A model generated the notes under the pieces. That model saw only the letters and a list, made by a program, of their open reading frames with translations, had not been told where the DNA came from and did no database searches. A stretch of 64,000 bases of DNA from Arthrobacter sp. Marseille-P9274. GTDB taxonomy: Bacteria; Actinomycetota; Actinomycetes; Actinomycetales; Micrococcaceae. The DNA is taken from positions 1,214,033 to 1,278,032 of the forward strand of contig NZ_CAMPOV010000001.1 of the NCBI RefSeq assembly GCF_946892675.1. The letters are read 5' to 3'. The number at the start of each line of letters is the position of its first letter. Positions within the stretch are counted from its first letter, which is position 1. Position numbers and translations under genes: made by a program. Shown in pieces: positions 28,022 to 41,458 of this stretch.

Positions 28022-28066
28022 ATGACAACCCTGCAGGCAAGCGGTTACGGTTGTGGGCTGTGCTGA
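28022..28066 (+). CDS. Possible 14-residue upstream peptide
   Basis: ATG 28022 opens a frame encoding MTTLQASGYGCGLC, which stops at TGA 28064-28066. That stop overlaps the likely GTG start of the permease (GTGCTGA), the arrangement used for termination-reinitiation. The permease start itself has no ribosome-binding site. Expression is unproven and a frame this short can occur by chance. Confidence 0.25.
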   Translation: MTTLQASGYGCGLC

Positions 28067-30033
28067 CATATCTCGACGCCCTCAAGCGGATCTTGGTGGG
28101 CCGGCCCTTCCGGACGGAGCGGGCCAAGGTGCAGCCGCTGCCGCAGTGGCTGGCCCTGCCGGTGTTTTCGGCCAACGCGCTGTCCTCGGTGGCTTACTCG
28201 CCGGACGAGATCCTGCTCACGCTGGCGCTGGCCGGCGTCGCGGCCGTGGCGCTGTCGCCGCTGGTCGGACTGGCGGTCATGGTGGTCCTGCTGGTTATCA
28301 TCGCCTCCTACCGGCAGAGCGTGCACGCCTACCCCTCCGGCGGCGATTACCAGATTGCCAGCGAGAACCTCGGCAAGACCGCGGGCATCACCGTCGGCTC
28401 GGCGCTGATGTTCGACTACGTGCTCACCGTCGCGGTGTCGATGTCGTCGGCGGCACACTACCTGATTGCCGCGTTCCCCGCACTCCACGGAGGACAACCG
28501 ATGGCCGCTGCCCTCGGCGTCGTTGTCCTGGCGTTCCTCCACCTGCGCGGTCTGCGCCGCGGCGGTCGAGCCGTAGCCATCCCCACCTACGCGTTCGTCG
28601 GCCTCATCCTGCTGATGTGCTTGGTCGGCTTCATCCAGGACCTTAGCGGACAGCTGGAACTGGCCCCCAGCGCCGCGCTGGACATCGTGCCGGACGCCGA
28701 GTTCCAGGCCGGCCTGACCGGCCTGGCCGGCGCCTTCCTGGTGCTGCGGGCGTTCTCCACCGGCGCCGCCGCGCTGACCGGCGTGGAGACCCCGGCCAGC
28801 AACGTGAGGGCCTTCCGGCCGCCGCGGGCCAGGAACGCGGCGACGGCGCTGCTCGTGCTTGGCGTCGCCGCGACCGTGATGACCATGGCCGTGCTGTACC
28901 TCGCCCGGGCCACCCGCGTGCACGTGGTGCAGGTTCCCGCGGAGCAGTTGCGCCTGAATGGCGGGCCGCTGCCGGCCGACTACGTGCAGATGCCGGTCAT
29001 CAGCCAGCTGGCAGCCGCCGTGTTCGACCGCGGCAACGTGCTCTTCTACCTCGTGGTCGCCGTGACCGGCCTGATCCTCGTGCTGGCCAGCCACTCGGCC
29101 TTCACCGCTTTCCCTGCGCTGGCGTCCATCCTGGCCACGGACGGGTTCCTGCCGCGCCAGCTGCGGACCCGCGGCGACCGGCTCAGCTTCAGCAACGGGG
29201 TCCTGGCGCTGGCCGGGGCGGCGCTGCTGTTGATCCTGCTCTTCCGGGCCGACGTGACCCAGCTGATCCAGCTGTATGTGGTTGGTGTCTTCGTTTCCTT
29301 CACCTTCAGCCAGCTGGGCATGATCAAGCACTTCTCGCGGCTGATCCGCTCCACGCCGAACCGGCGCCTGCGGCGGAAGATGATGCGGTCCCGGCTGATC
29401 AACCTCATCGGCTTCATCCTCACCGCCACGGTGCTGGTGGTCGTGCTGGTCAGCAAGTTCGTCTTCGGCGCCTGGATTGCGGTCGCCGGCATCTTCCTGC
29501 TGGGGCTGGCGATGTACAGCATCAACCGGCATTACCAGCAGGTCGCCCGCGAGCTGGCGGTGGACGAGACGGGCCAGGCCACGGCCCTGCCGTCGCGGGT
29601 GCACGCGGTGATTCTTGTCTCGCATGTCCGCAAGCCGGTGCTGCGCGCGCTGGCGTTCGCCCGGGCCTCGCGGCCGTCCAAGCTGGACGCCGTGATCGTG
29701 GACATCGACGAGGAGGAGACCGCGCAGACCCTGGCGGACTGGGACCGGCTGAAGATCCCGGTGCCGATCACCGTGCTCGCATCGCCCTACCGGGACACCA
29801 CCACGCCGATCATCAACTACATCCAGAGCATCCGGCGCAATTCCCCGCGGGACCTGGTGGTCGTGTACATTCCCGAGTACGTCGTGGGGCGCTGGTGGGA
29901 GCAACTCGTGCACAACCAGACCGCCCTGCGGATCAAGACCCGACTGCACTTCGAACCGGGCGTCATGGTGGCCAGCGTGCCATGGCAGCTCGCGTCCTCC
30001 GATGCGGTCCGCAAATTCCAGGAGCTTTCCTAA
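28060..30033 (+). CDS. APC superfamily permease (possible K+ or amino-acid transporter)
   Basis: A 657-residue membrane protein with 12 or so helices, then a C-terminal cytoplasmic domain of about 170 residues. The opening YLDALKRILVGRPF and the helix-1 motif FSANALSSVAYSPDEILLTL are typical of the DUF/amino-acid-permease branch found beside ceoBC in actinobacteria (Rv2690c-like). This branch is related to KimA-type potassium transporters, and the neighbouring TrkA regulators make K+ a plausible substrate, but this is inference. GTG 28060 is preferred because homology starts there; TTG 28051 is the alternative. The RNA methyltransferase gene follows after one base. Confidence 0.85.
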   Translation: MLTYLDALKRILVGRPFRTERAKVQPLPQWLALPVFSANALSSVAYSPDEILLTLALAGVAAVALSPLVGLAVMVVLLVIIASYRQSVHAYPSGGDYQIASENLGKTAGITVGSALMFDYVLTVAVSMSSAAHYLIAAFPALHGGQPMAAALGVVVLAFLHLRGLRRGGRAVAIPTYAFVGLILLMCLVGFIQDLSGQLELAPSAALDIVPDAEFQAGLTGLAGAFLVLRAFSTGAAALTGVETPASNVRAFRPPRARNAATALLVLGVAATVMTMAVLYLARATRVHVVQVPAEQLRLNGGPLPADYVQMPVISQLAAAVFDRGNVLFYLVVAVTGLILVLASHSAFTAFPALASILATDGFLPRQLRTRGDRLSFSNGVLALAGAALLLILLFRADVTQLIQLYVVGVFVSFTFSQLGMIKHFSRLIRSTPNRRLRRKMMRSRLINLIGFILTATVLVVVLVSKFVFGAWIAVAGIFLLGLAMYSINRHYQQVARELAVDETGQATALPSRVHAVILVSHVRKPVLRALAFARASRPSKLDAVIVDIDEEETAQTLADWDRLKIPVPITVLASPYRDTTTPIINYIQSIRRNSPRDLVVVYIPEYVVGRWWEQLVHNQTALRIKTRLHFEPGVMVASVPWQLASSDAVRKFQELS

Positions 30034-30034
30034 A

Positions 30035-31357
30035 ATGCCGCAGGCCACGGAGCGTTACTCCGACCTTGAACTAGAACTGACCGTTTCCGCGCCGGCCCAT
30101 GGCGGCCACTTCGTGGCGCGGCATGAGGGCCGCGTCGTCTTCGTGCGGCACGCCCTGCCGGGGGAGCGGGTGCGGGTCCGCGTCACGGACGGGGGCCCGG
30201 ACGCCGGGTTCTGGCGCGCCGACACCGTCGAGGTGCTGGAGGCCTCGCCGCACCGCGTGGCGCACCCCTGGGCCCCCGCCGACGCGCTCCTGGCCGCCAG
30301 GGCGGGCAAGCCTCCGGTGGGCGGTGCGGAGTTCGGCCATATCGCCCTCGCCGAACAGCGTGCGCTGAAGGCCGCGATCTTCGAGGAACAGCTGCACCGC
30401 CTGGCGGGGGTGGAGCGCAGCGTCAGCGTGGAACCTGCGGACGCCAACGACGACGGCGGGCTGGGCTGGCGTACAAGGGCGGCTTTTGCCGTGGACCCGT
30501 CCGGGCGGCTGGCCATGAATGCCCACCGCTCGGACCAGCTGATCCCGGTGACCGACATGCCGCTGGCCGTGCCCGCCATCAATGAGCTGCGGCTTTGGGA
30601 ACAGGACCTGAGCCAGCTGGTGCGGGTGGAGGTGGCGGCGCCTGCCAACGGTTCTGCGCCGCTGGTGCTGCTTGTGCCGGCCGAGGGAGCGAGCCCCCGC
30701 CGGCTGGCCGCCATCGCGGGCCGGATTCCGGCGCCGGCGTCGGTCGCCGTATGGCAACCCGAGGAACAGCGGCTGACGCGGCTGCGCGGCCGGACCTGGG
30801 TGGCCGAAAGCTGCCGTGGCCACGAATACCGCGTGACCGGGGAGGGGTTCTGGCAGATCCACCGCTTGGCTCCGCAGGTGCTGACCGGCGCCGTGCTGGC
30901 GGGGGTGGACCCCCAGCCGGGGCAGCGGGTCGCGGACCTCTACGCCGGTGCCGGACTGTTCACCGCGCCACTGGGCGCCGCCGTCGGGCCTTCCGGGGCG
31001 GTACTCTCCGTGGAAGGTTCCCCGGGCACCAGCCGCGACGCCCGCAAGAACCTGCACGGGATGGAACAGGTGCAGATCGTGCAGGGCAAGGTCGAGAACG
31101 TCCTGAGCCGCCACCACGACCGGCTGGATGCCGTGGTGCTCGATCCGCCTCGCGCCGGCGCCGGCCGGAAGGTGGTGGAGCAGCTGCACGGCAAACGCCC
31201 CTCGGTGGTCGGCTACGTGGCGTGCGACCCTGCGTCCTTCGCGCGTGACCTTGGCTACTTCCTCAAGCTTGGATGGGAGCTGCAGGATCTGCGGGTGTTC
31301 GACCTCTATCCGAACACGCACCACATGGAGTCCTTCGCCCGGCTGGTGCGCGCCTGA
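30035..31357 (+). CDS. TRAM-domain SAM-dependent RNA methyltransferase (TrmA/RlmD family)
   Basis: A 440-residue uracil-C5 methyltransferase of the TrmA/RumA group, acting on tRNA or 23S rRNA. The N-terminal TRAM domain (LELELTVSAPAHGGHFVARH to about residue 65) binds RNA. The SAM-binding motif is VADLYAGAGLFTAPLGAAVG. The catalytic nucleophile lies in VGYVACDPASFARDLGYF, and the C-terminal HHMESFARLVRA carries the catalytic Glu region. The N-terminal Fe-S cysteine cluster of E. coli RlmD is absent, as in other actinobacterial members (Rv2689c-like). The target base cannot be read from sequence. It is co-transcribed with the permease. Confidence 0.9.
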   Translation: MPQATERYSDLELELTVSAPAHGGHFVARHEGRVVFVRHALPGERVRVRVTDGGPDAGFWRADTVEVLEASPHRVAHPWAPADALLAARAGKPPVGGAEFGHIALAEQRALKAAIFEEQLHRLAGVERSVSVEPADANDDGGLGWRTRAAFAVDPSGRLAMNAHRSDQLIPVTDMPLAVPAINELRLWEQDLSQLVRVEVAAPANGSAPLVLLVPAEGASPRRLAAIAGRIPAPASVAVWQPEEQRLTRLRGRTWVAESCRGHEYRVTGEGFWQIHRLAPQVLTGAVLAGVDPQPGQRVADLYAGAGLFTAPLGAAVGPSGAVLSVEGSPGTSRDARKNLHGMEQVQIVQGKVENVLSRHHDRLDAVVLDPPRAGAGRKVVEQLHGKRPSVVGYVACDPASFARDLGYFLKLGWELQDLRVFDLYPNTHHMESFARLVRA

Positions 31358-31380
31358 CGCGCAAGGGACGGTGGAAGCGG

Positions 31381-31908
31381 CTAGGCCTCGATCCGCGCCA
31401 GCAGCTCGCGCAGCCGGTCCACCAGCGGCTGGCGGTCGGCGTCCCGGATGGAGCCGAGGAGCTCGTGCTCGATGCGCAGGAGCTCGACGAACGCGGCATC
31501 CACGATCCGCCGCCCTTCCGGGTGGAGCTTCACCCGGACGATCCGCGCGTCGGCGACGTCCGCCGAGCGGCCCACCAGGCCCCGGGCCACCAGCCGGTCG
31601 ATGCGGTTGGTCATGGTGCCTGAGGTCACCAGGTTCTCCTTGGCCAGCTGCCCGGCGGTCATCGTGCCGTCCGGGGAGCGTCGGATGGCCGAGAGCACAT
31701 CGAAGTCACCCAGCTGCAGGCCGTGGGCGGCCAAGGCGTTGCGCCGCAGAGCGTCGAAGCGCTGGGCCAGCCGGCCGATGCGGCTGAAGACGCCCATCGG
31801 CTCGACGTCCTCCGACGGCAAAACACGCTGCCATCCATCGATGATTTCGTCCACCGCATCCATGTGCCGCTCCAGGTCCCGTTGATCGTTCGCGCCGGCT
31901 CTGTCCAC
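31381..31908 (-). CDS. MarR family transcriptional regulator
   Basis: A 175-residue winged-helix regulator. The N-terminal dimerisation helix (VFSRIGRLAQRFDALRR) precedes the helix-turn-helix (TAGQLAKENLVTSGTMTNRI) and the wing (LVARGLVGRSADVADARIVR). The GTG start at 31908 is used here; ATG 31863 would give a 160-residue protein and is nearly as likely. It is divergent from acnA across a gap with two near-identical palindromes, one of them eight bases from the GTG. The expected role is autoregulation and control of aconitase. Streptomyces TamR, a MarR protein sensing citrate-like ligands, is reported to bind the aconitase promoter, which offers a model. Confidence 0.88.
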   Translation of the reverse strand: MDRAGANDQRDLERHMDAVDEIIDGWQRVLPSEDVEPMGVFSRIGRLAQRFDALRRNALAAHGLQLGDFDVLSAIRRSPDGTMTAGQLAKENLVTSGTMTNRIDRLVARGLVGRSADVADARIVRVKLHPEGRRIVDAAFVELLRIEHELLGSIRDADRQPLVDRLRELLARIEA

Positions 31909-31915
31909 CCCAAAC

Positions 31916-31971
31916 TATCTTGACATCAAGATATGGGGAAAGTAGGGTCGTTGTAAATCTTGATGTCAAGA
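31916..31971. promoter_or_regulatory. Two palindromic operators between marR and acnA
   Basis: TATCTTGA-CA-TCAAGATA at 31916-31933 is a perfect dyad with 8-bp arms. TCTTGA-TG-TCAAGA at 31958-31971 repeats its core with 6-bp arms. Centres are 40 bp apart. The length and symmetry fit MarR dimers, and the left site sits at the start of the divergent marR gene. Confidence 0.7.
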
Positions 31972-32124
31972 GATCCCCGGCCCCGGGGGTCTGCCCTCAG
32001 GGGTGCGGGGATAGGCTGGCCACGGCTCGGCCGCAATCCAACCGCACCCCTGCCGATAAGGCCGCCCTAACTGGCGGCTCGCCCGGACGGGCAACAAAGA
32101 TGTGAATGGCGAGAGGAGTCCCCT

Positions 32125-34926
<2,802 letters not shown>

Positions 34927-34941
34927 GCGCGTTCGGCCCCA

Positions 34942-34995
34942 GCGCAGCGGGCCCCCGGCAATCCGTCCTTCGGGCGGGCCGGGGGCCCGCTGCGC
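34942..34995 (+). terminator. Hairpin terminator after acnA
   Basis: A perfect 18-bp GC-rich inverted repeat (34942-34959 with 34978-34995) lies 15 bases after the acnA stop. The loop can pair further. Only a weak T-rich tail follows, so termination may depend on hairpin strength alone, as is common in high-GC actinobacteria. Confidence 0.75.
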
Positions 34996-35069
34996 GTTAT
35001 GGTTAAGTGTTGGCCACCGCGAAGTCTTCAGCGCGCGGAGGCAGTCTAGACACCGGCAAGGGAGGCACT

Positions 35070-37043
35070 ATGGGCCTACTGGAGACAATCCGTAATCCTC
35101 AGGACCTCAGCAAGCTCAGCACGGCGCAGCTGATGAGCCTGGCGGCGGAGATCCGGCAGTTCCTGATCACGAATGTCGCCCAGACCGGCGGGCACCTCGG
35201 CCCGAACCTCGGCGTGGTGGAGCTGACGCTGGGGATCCACCGTGTCTTCGATTCCCCGCGCGACAGCATTGTCTTCGACACGGGGCACCAGTCGTACGTG
35301 CACAAGCTCCTCACGGGGCGGCAGGACTTCTCCACGCTCCGCCAGCAGGGCGGCTTGTCGGGCTACCCGGACCGCGCGGAATCCATCCACGACATCGTCG
35401 AATCATCGCACGCGTCGTCCTCCCTGTCCTGGGCGGACGGCATCTCCCGCGCCCGCCAGCTGAACGGCGAGGGGGAACGCTACGTCGTCGTCATGATCGG
35501 CGATGGCGCCCTGACCGGCGGCATGGCCTGGGAGGCCATCAACAACATCGCCGCGGACAAGAGCCGCCGCGTGGTCATCGTGGTCAACGACAACGGCCGG
35601 TCCTACGCCCCGACGATCGGCGGCCTCGCTGACCAGCTGGCCGCGCTCCGCGCCACGATCGACAGGGTCCGCACGCATAAGGCCTACGAGGGCACGCTCG
35701 ACTGGTGGAAGCGGCGCCTTCAGCACGGCGGCCTGCTCAGCCAGCTGGCCTACAAGAGCCTGCACGCGGCCAAGAAGGGCATCAAGGACTGGTGGGCCCC
35801 GCAGGGCCTGTTCGAGGACCTGGGCATGAAGTACATCGGCCCCATCGACGGCCATGACATGGCGTCGGTGGAAGATGCCCTGACCCAGGCCCGCAAGTAC
35901 GGCGGCCCGGTGATCGTGCACGCGCTGACGGAGAAGGGGCGCGGCTACGCGCCCGCCCGTGCCCACGAGGCCGACCAGTTCCACGCCGTCGGGGTCATCG
36001 ACCCGGAAACCGGCGAGCCGCTGGACGCCGGCGGCGTGCAGTCCTGGACGTCCGTGTTCTCGGACGAGATCGCGGCGATCGCGGACGAGCGCCCGGACAT
36101 CGTCGGCATCACCGGCGCCATGCTCATCCCGGTCGGCCTGCACAAGCTGGCGGCCAAGCACCCGGACCGGGTATTCGACGTCGGCATCGCCGAACAGCAC
36201 GCGCTGACCAGCGCCGCGGGAATGGCCTACGGCGGCCTGCATCCCGTGGTCGCGGTCTACGCCTCCTTCCTGAACCGCGCCTTCGACCAGCTGCTGATGG
36301 ATGTTGCGTTGCACAAGGCCGGCGTGACCGTGGTGCTGGACCGTGCCGGCGTCACCGGGCCGGACGGGCCCAGCCACCACGGCATGTGGGACCTGTCGAT
36401 GCTGCAGATCGTCCCGGGACTGCACCTTGCGGCTCCCCGCGACGCCACCCGGCTGCGCGAGGAACTGCGCGAGGCGGTGGCGATCAATGACGCGCCCACC
36501 GTGGTGCGCTTCTCCAAGGGCTCCGTGGGCGAGGAGGTCCGTGCCATCGAGCGGCTGTCCGACGGCGTGGACGTGCTTGCGCGGCGCCCCTCCGGATCCA
36601 CCGAGAACGACGTCCTCATCGTCAGCGTCGGCGCCATGGGAGAGCTGGCGCTGGAAGTCTCCAACCGGCTCGGAGCCCAGGGCATCAGCTCCACCGTGGT
36701 GGATCCGCGCTGGGTGCTGCCGGTCCCGCCGTCGATCATCTCGCTGGCCGCCCGGCACCGGATCGTCATCGTCATCGAGGACGGCGTCCGGGCCGGCGGC
36801 GTCGGCTCGCGGATCCGCCAGGAGATGCGCGCGGCCGGCGTGGACACAGCGCTGAACGAGGTCGGACTTCCGGTCGAGTTCCTCGCCCACGGTACCCGCC
36901 CGCAGGTGATGGAGCGGGTGGGGCTCACCGCGCAGCAGGTGACGCACGACGTCGTTGCCCAGGTTTTGGGCACGAAGGTTCCGTTCGCGCGGCCGCTGCC
37001 GGGGCAGGAACTGCCCACCGGACAGATCCCGAAGATCCAGTGA
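35070..37043 (+). CDS. dxs: 1-Deoxy-D-xylulose-5-phosphate synthase
   Basis: First enzyme of the MEP isoprenoid pathway; condenses pyruvate and glyceraldehyde 3-phosphate using thiamine diphosphate. The 657-residue protein shows [34 protein letters not shown], the thiamine-diphosphate site [16 protein letters not shown], and the transketolase-like second domain with [19 protein letters not shown]. The ATG has GGAGG six bases upstream; the frame stays open further back but is not conserved there. The stop overlaps the next start (GTGA). Confidence 0.96.
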   Translation: MGLLETIRNPQDLSKLSTAQLMSLAAEIRQFLITNVAQTGGHLGPNLGVVELTLGIHRVFDSPRDSIVFDTGHQSYVHKLLTGRQDFSTLRQQGGLSGYPDRAESIHDIVESSHASSSLSWADGISRARQLNGEGERYVVVMIGDGALTGGMAWEAINNIAADKSRRVVIVVNDNGRSYAPTIGGLADQLAALRATIDRVRTHKAYEGTLDWWKRRLQHGGLLSQLAYKSLHAAKKGIKDWWAPQGLFEDLGMKYIGPIDGHDMASVEDALTQARKYGGPVIVHALTEKGRGYAPARAHEADQFHAVGVIDPETGEPLDAGGVQSWTSVFSDEIAAIADERPDIVGITGAMLIPVGLHKLAAKHPDRVFDVGIAEQHALTSAAGMAYGGLHPVVAVYASFLNRAFDQLLMDVALHKAGVTVVLDRAGVTGPDGPSHHGMWDLSMLQIVPGLHLAAPRDATRLREELREAVAINDAPTVVRFSKGSVGEEVRAIERLSDGVDVLARRPSGSTENDVLIVSVGAMGELALEVSNRLGAQGISSTVVDPRWVLPVPPSIISLAARHRIVIVIEDGVRAGGVGSRIRQEMRAAGVDTALNEVGLPVEFLAHGTRPQVMERVGLTAQQVTHDVVAQVLGTKVPFARPLPGQELPTGQIPKIQ

Positions 37044-37591
37044 GGGAACCGGACTCCATCGACCGCGGCCAGCTGGTGGTGCTGCGCAACCGCAAGTGGG
37101 ACGGGACGCCCCATTGGGTGGTCCCGGGCGAATACCTGGGCCGGGACGGCTTCGGACACTGGATCTGGCAGCCGGAGGGCTCCTTCGTGTCCAAGCCCGG
37201 CTACGGATTCTACGCGGCCTCGGATGCGCTGGTGATGGTGCCGCACAGCGGCAACCATGTGGTGACGTTCTTCGACGAGCTGCACCCGAAAGACGTGGAA
37301 ATCTATGTTGATATCGCCACGGACATCAGGTGGGGCGAGCTGCACGCCGGCCGCGGCTTCGAGGTGACCCTCGTCGATATGGACCTGGATGTGATCAGGA
37401 CCTTCAACGGGCCCGGCACCTGGATCGATGACGAAGACGAGTTCGCCGCGCACCAGGCGGCCATGTCCTATCCGGAACCGGTGATCGAGGCGATGCGCGC
37501 GGAGGCGGACCGCATCTACACCGCTGTGCGGGACCATGCGGCCCCCTTCGACGGCACGGCAGCAGACTGGTTCAGGAAGGCACGCGCATGA
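37040..37591 (+). CDS. DUF402 domain-containing protein
   Basis: A 183-residue protein of the DUF402/FomD-like family. The core reads [18 protein letters not shown], then [20 protein letters not shown] and the acidic strand [14 protein letters not shown], which contains the metal-binding Asp pattern seen in nucleoside-diphosphate hydrolases such as FomD and SA1684. A role as a small phosphohydrolase is plausible but unproven. The GTG start overlaps the dxs stop by four bases and its own stop overlaps the next ATG (ATGA), so translation of the three genes is coupled. Confidence 0.8.
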   Translation: MREPDSIDRGQLVVLRNRKWDGTPHWVVPGEYLGRDGFGHWIWQPEGSFVSKPGYGFYAASDALVMVPHSGNHVVTFFDELHPKDVEIYVDIATDIRWGELHAGRGFEVTLVDMDLDVIRTFNGPGTWIDDEDEFAAHQAAMSYPEPVIEAMRAEADRIYTAVRDHAAPFDGTAADWFRKARA

Positions 37592-38148
37592 ATTTCCTCC
37601 GACTCTACAAGCGTCTCGACGACGGCACCCTGGTATTCCGGGAGGCGTGGTTCGACGAGGACTATGCCCAGTTCGTGGTCAACCACGGCACCGTCGGACA
37701 CCAGAGCAGCACCAAGGAGACCCGCGACGTCACGGCCGAGGCCGCGGGCGCGCTGCTGGACGCCTTCGCGCAGCAGTGTGCCGAGGACGGCTATGCCGAG
37801 ATCCCGCCGGAGGAACAGTCCACGGTGGTGGCCCAGTACGCGCTGAAGACCGCGGACGGCAGCGAGCGGGACCGCTACCTGGAGGACAAGGCCCGGCGCG
37901 CCATCACCGAGTTCTTTGCCTGGCGCGGCCTTGGCACCGTGGAGCGCACCGAGTTCGCCCCGCACAAGCTGAACATCTACTGCCTGGCCCCGGACGCTTC
38001 CAAGGCCGTGGCCGGCCTGAAGGTCTGCCTGCGCGAGGCCAAGCTGGACTTCACCAAGCTGACCATCGCCACCGCCCCGCCTGAGGACCGGGCCGCGCTG
38101 AAGCAGAAGCATCCGCTCCCGGCCAAGGCGCCGTTCAGCCTGGGCTGA
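37588..38148 (+). CDS. Conserved hypothetical protein with a WGR-like N-terminus
   Basis: A 186-residue protein not assigned to a named family. Residues 1-75 (RLYKRLDDGTLVFREAWFDE, VVNHGTVGHQSSTKE, then a helix ending EDGYAEIP) follow the pattern of WGR domains, which bind nucleic acids in PARPs and MolR-type proteins; the usual WGR triplet reads NHGTVG here. A separate C-terminal domain of about 90 residues (RRAITEFFAWRGLGTVERTE; KVCLREAKLDFTKLTIATAP) is unrecognised. It is translationally coupled to the DUF402 gene, so it may be part of the same small pathway. Confidence 0.65.
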   Translation: MNFLRLYKRLDDGTLVFREAWFDEDYAQFVVNHGTVGHQSSTKETRDVTAEAAGALLDAFAQQCAEDGYAEIPPEEQSTVVAQYALKTADGSERDRYLEDKARRAITEFFAWRGLGTVERTEFAPHKLNIYCLAPDASKAVAGLKVCLREAKLDFTKLTIATAPPEDRAALKQKHPLPAKAPFSLG

Positions 38149-38168
38149 CCGGAAGCGCTCTTTGGGGG

Positions 38169-38762
38169 CTACGCCTCGCCGTCCGCGCCGTTTCCGGGCA
38201 GGCACAGGCCTGCGGCGCGCGCCGCGGCGCGATAGGCGTCCGCCAGGCTGGCCACGCTCTCATGCGCGTTCAGGCCGCTGGGGTTCGGTACGGCCCACAG
38301 CTCGGCCCCGGCGATCGTCTCGGGCTGCCGTCCGAGCCGCGCCTTCGGCCTGCCGAACCCGACGCGGTAGGCGGTGATTCCGGCCACCGCCACGACGCGC
38401 GGGCCCAGCGACCCGACCTTCGCGGCGAGGCGGTCCGCTCCGTCCCTGAGCTCCGCAGCCGCCAGTTCGTCCGCCCTCGCCGTGGCCCGGGCGACGATGT
38501 TGGTGATGCCCACACCGCGGGCCACCAGCTGGCCGCGGTCTGCATCCGCCATGCCGCTTCCTGCATCGATCAGGTGGTCCGTGATGCCCGCGGCCGCCAG
38601 AGCGGGGTAGAAGCGGTTGCCCGGCCGCGCGAAGTGGGTTCCCGTCGCCGCCGACCACAGGCCGGGATTGATGCCCACGAAGAGCAGGCGCAGCCCCGGC
38701 CCCAGCAGGTCCGGCACCGTGGCGTCGCGGTAGCTGAGCAGTTCGTCACGGGTAAAGCGCAC
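38169..38762 (-). CDS. mug: Mismatch-specific (G/U, G/T) DNA glycosylase
   Basis: A 197-residue uracil-DNA-glycosylase superfamily enzyme that removes U or T mispaired with G. LRLLFVGINPGLWSAATG contains the family-2 active site (GINPG, with Asn as the catalytic residue). THFARPGNRFYPAL is the second conserved element. The C-terminal motif is VPNPSGLNAHES, the DNA-intercalating loop. The start is GTG 38762. It lies downstream of argG in the same direction but behind a hairpin, so it probably has its own promoter. Confidence 0.92.
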   Translation of the reverse strand: MRFTRDELLSYRDATVPDLLGPGLRLLFVGINPGLWSAATGTHFARPGNRFYPALAAAGITDHLIDAGSGMADADRGQLVARGVGITNIVARATARADELAAAELRDGADRLAAKVGSLGPRVVAVAGITAYRVGFGRPKARLGRQPETIAGAELWAVPNPSGLNAHESVASLADAYRAAARAAGLCLPGNGADGEA

Positions 38763-38810
38763 CGTCCCACTCTGTCACGCACGAGCCGTCCAGGGCGAAG
38801 TGCCGGGCAT

Positions 38811-38860
38811 GGCAAGGGCCCGGCGCCCCGCCTCTCAGGCGGGAGCACCGGGCCCTTGCC
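38811..38860 (-). terminator. Hairpin between argG and mug
   Basis: A perfect 13-bp arm (38811-38823 with 38848-38860) encloses a second inner stem (CCGCCT with AGGCGG). It lies 30 bases beyond the argG stop in its direction of transcription. No T-run follows. It is probably the argG terminator. Confidence 0.65.
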
Positions 38861-38890
38861 CGCCGTCACGTGCGACGGCGGGGAATACCC

Positions 38891-40393
<1,503 letters not shown>

Positions 40394-40430
40394 TCACCCG
40401 TGCACCCGGTTTTGCACCAGCATGGAGCGG

Positions 40431-40436
40431 TAGGAT
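40431..40436 (+). promoter_or_regulatory. -10 element of the aldo/keto reductase gene
   Basis: TAGGAT lies 40 bases before the ATG. A TTGCAC at 40412-40417 is too close (13-base spacer) to be a standard -35, so only the -10 is credible. Confidence 0.3.
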
Positions 40437-40475
40437 GCGAGGCGGGTTACATAGGCCAACGCGAAGGAACCAAGG

Positions 40476-41450
40476 ATGGAATACCGCCGACTCGGCAACT
40501 CCGGTCTCACTGTCTCCGCTGTGGGGCTCGGCTGCAACAACCTGGGCCGTGCCGGCACGCCCACGGAAAGCCAGGACGGGACGGACGCCGTCGTACATGC
40601 GGCGCTGGAGGCCGGCGTCACGCTGTTCGACGTCGCGGACAGCTACGGGAAAGAGCCCGGGCTGAGCGAGGAGTTCCTTGGGCGGGCCCTGGGACAGCGG
40701 CGGGATGACGTCGTCGTCGCCACCAAATTCGGGATGGACATGCGCGGTGCCAACGGCGAGGACTTCGGCGCCCGCGGTTCGCGGCGCTACATCGTCAGGG
40801 CAGCCGAGGCCTCGCTGCGGCGGCTGGGCACGGAGTGGATCGACCTCTACCAGTTCCACACCCCGGACCCGCTGACGCCGATCGAGGAGACCCTCTCCGC
40901 CCTGGACGACCTGGTCCGGGCCGGAAAGGTGCGCTACATCGGGCACTCCAACCGTGCCGGCTGGCAGATCGCCGAGGCCGAGTTCACCGCCCGGATGCAT
41001 GGCTTCACGCGCTTCGTCTCCAGCCAGAACCACTACAATCTGCTGGACCGCCGGGCGGAGCTTGAGGTCACCCCGGCGGCCGAGGCGTACGGGCTGGGCG
41101 TGCTGCCGTACTTCCCGCTGGCCAACGGGCTGCTGACCGGCAAGTACAAGGACGGCAAGGCGCCCGAGGGCAGCCGGCTGAGCCATTCGCGTACCAACCT
41201 GCTCCAGGACGCCGACTGGGAGCAGCTCGGTGCGTTCTCCAAGTTCGCGGCGGACCGCGGGCTGGCGGAAATCGAGGTGGCCTTCTCCTGGCTCGCGTCC
41301 CGCCCGTCGGTCGGTTCGGTGATTGCCGGAGCCACCAAGCCGGAGCAGATCCGGCAGAACGCCTCGTCCGCAGGGTGGAAGCCATCAGCCGACGACCTGG
41401 CCGCGCTGGACGGGATCTTCCCGGCAACGCCCAAGGTCGCCCTCTTCTAG
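40476..41450 (+). CDS. Aldo/keto reductase
   Basis: A 324-residue NADPH-dependent oxidoreductase with a TIM-barrel fold. The N-terminus MEYRRLGNSGLTVSAVGLGCNN, the catalytic region DVADSYGKEPGLSEEFLGRAL (Asp-Tyr), the Lys in VVVATKFGMDMRG and the His in HSNRAG-type text are all in order. The cofactor-binding end shows SVIAGATKPEQIRQN. It resembles the YghZ/AKR11 group, for which physiological substrates are seldom known. GAAGGA lies before the ATG. It is nine bases from the nucleoside hydrolase gene, so it may be the first gene of the ECF operon. Confidence 0.9.
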   Translation: MEYRRLGNSGLTVSAVGLGCNNLGRAGTPTESQDGTDAVVHAALEAGVTLFDVADSYGKEPGLSEEFLGRALGQRRDDVVVATKFGMDMRGANGEDFGARGSRRYIVRAAEASLRRLGTEWIDLYQFHTPDPLTPIEETLSALDDLVRAGKVRYIGHSNRAGWQIAEAEFTARMHGFTRFVSSQNHYNLLDRRAELEVTPAAEAYGLGVLPYFPLANGLLTGKYKDGKAPEGSRLSHSRTNLLQDADWEQLGAFSKFAADRGLAEIEVAFSWLASRPSVGSVIAGATKPEQIRQNASSAGWKPSADDLAALDGIFPATPKVALF

Positions 41451-41458
41451 GCCGGTCC

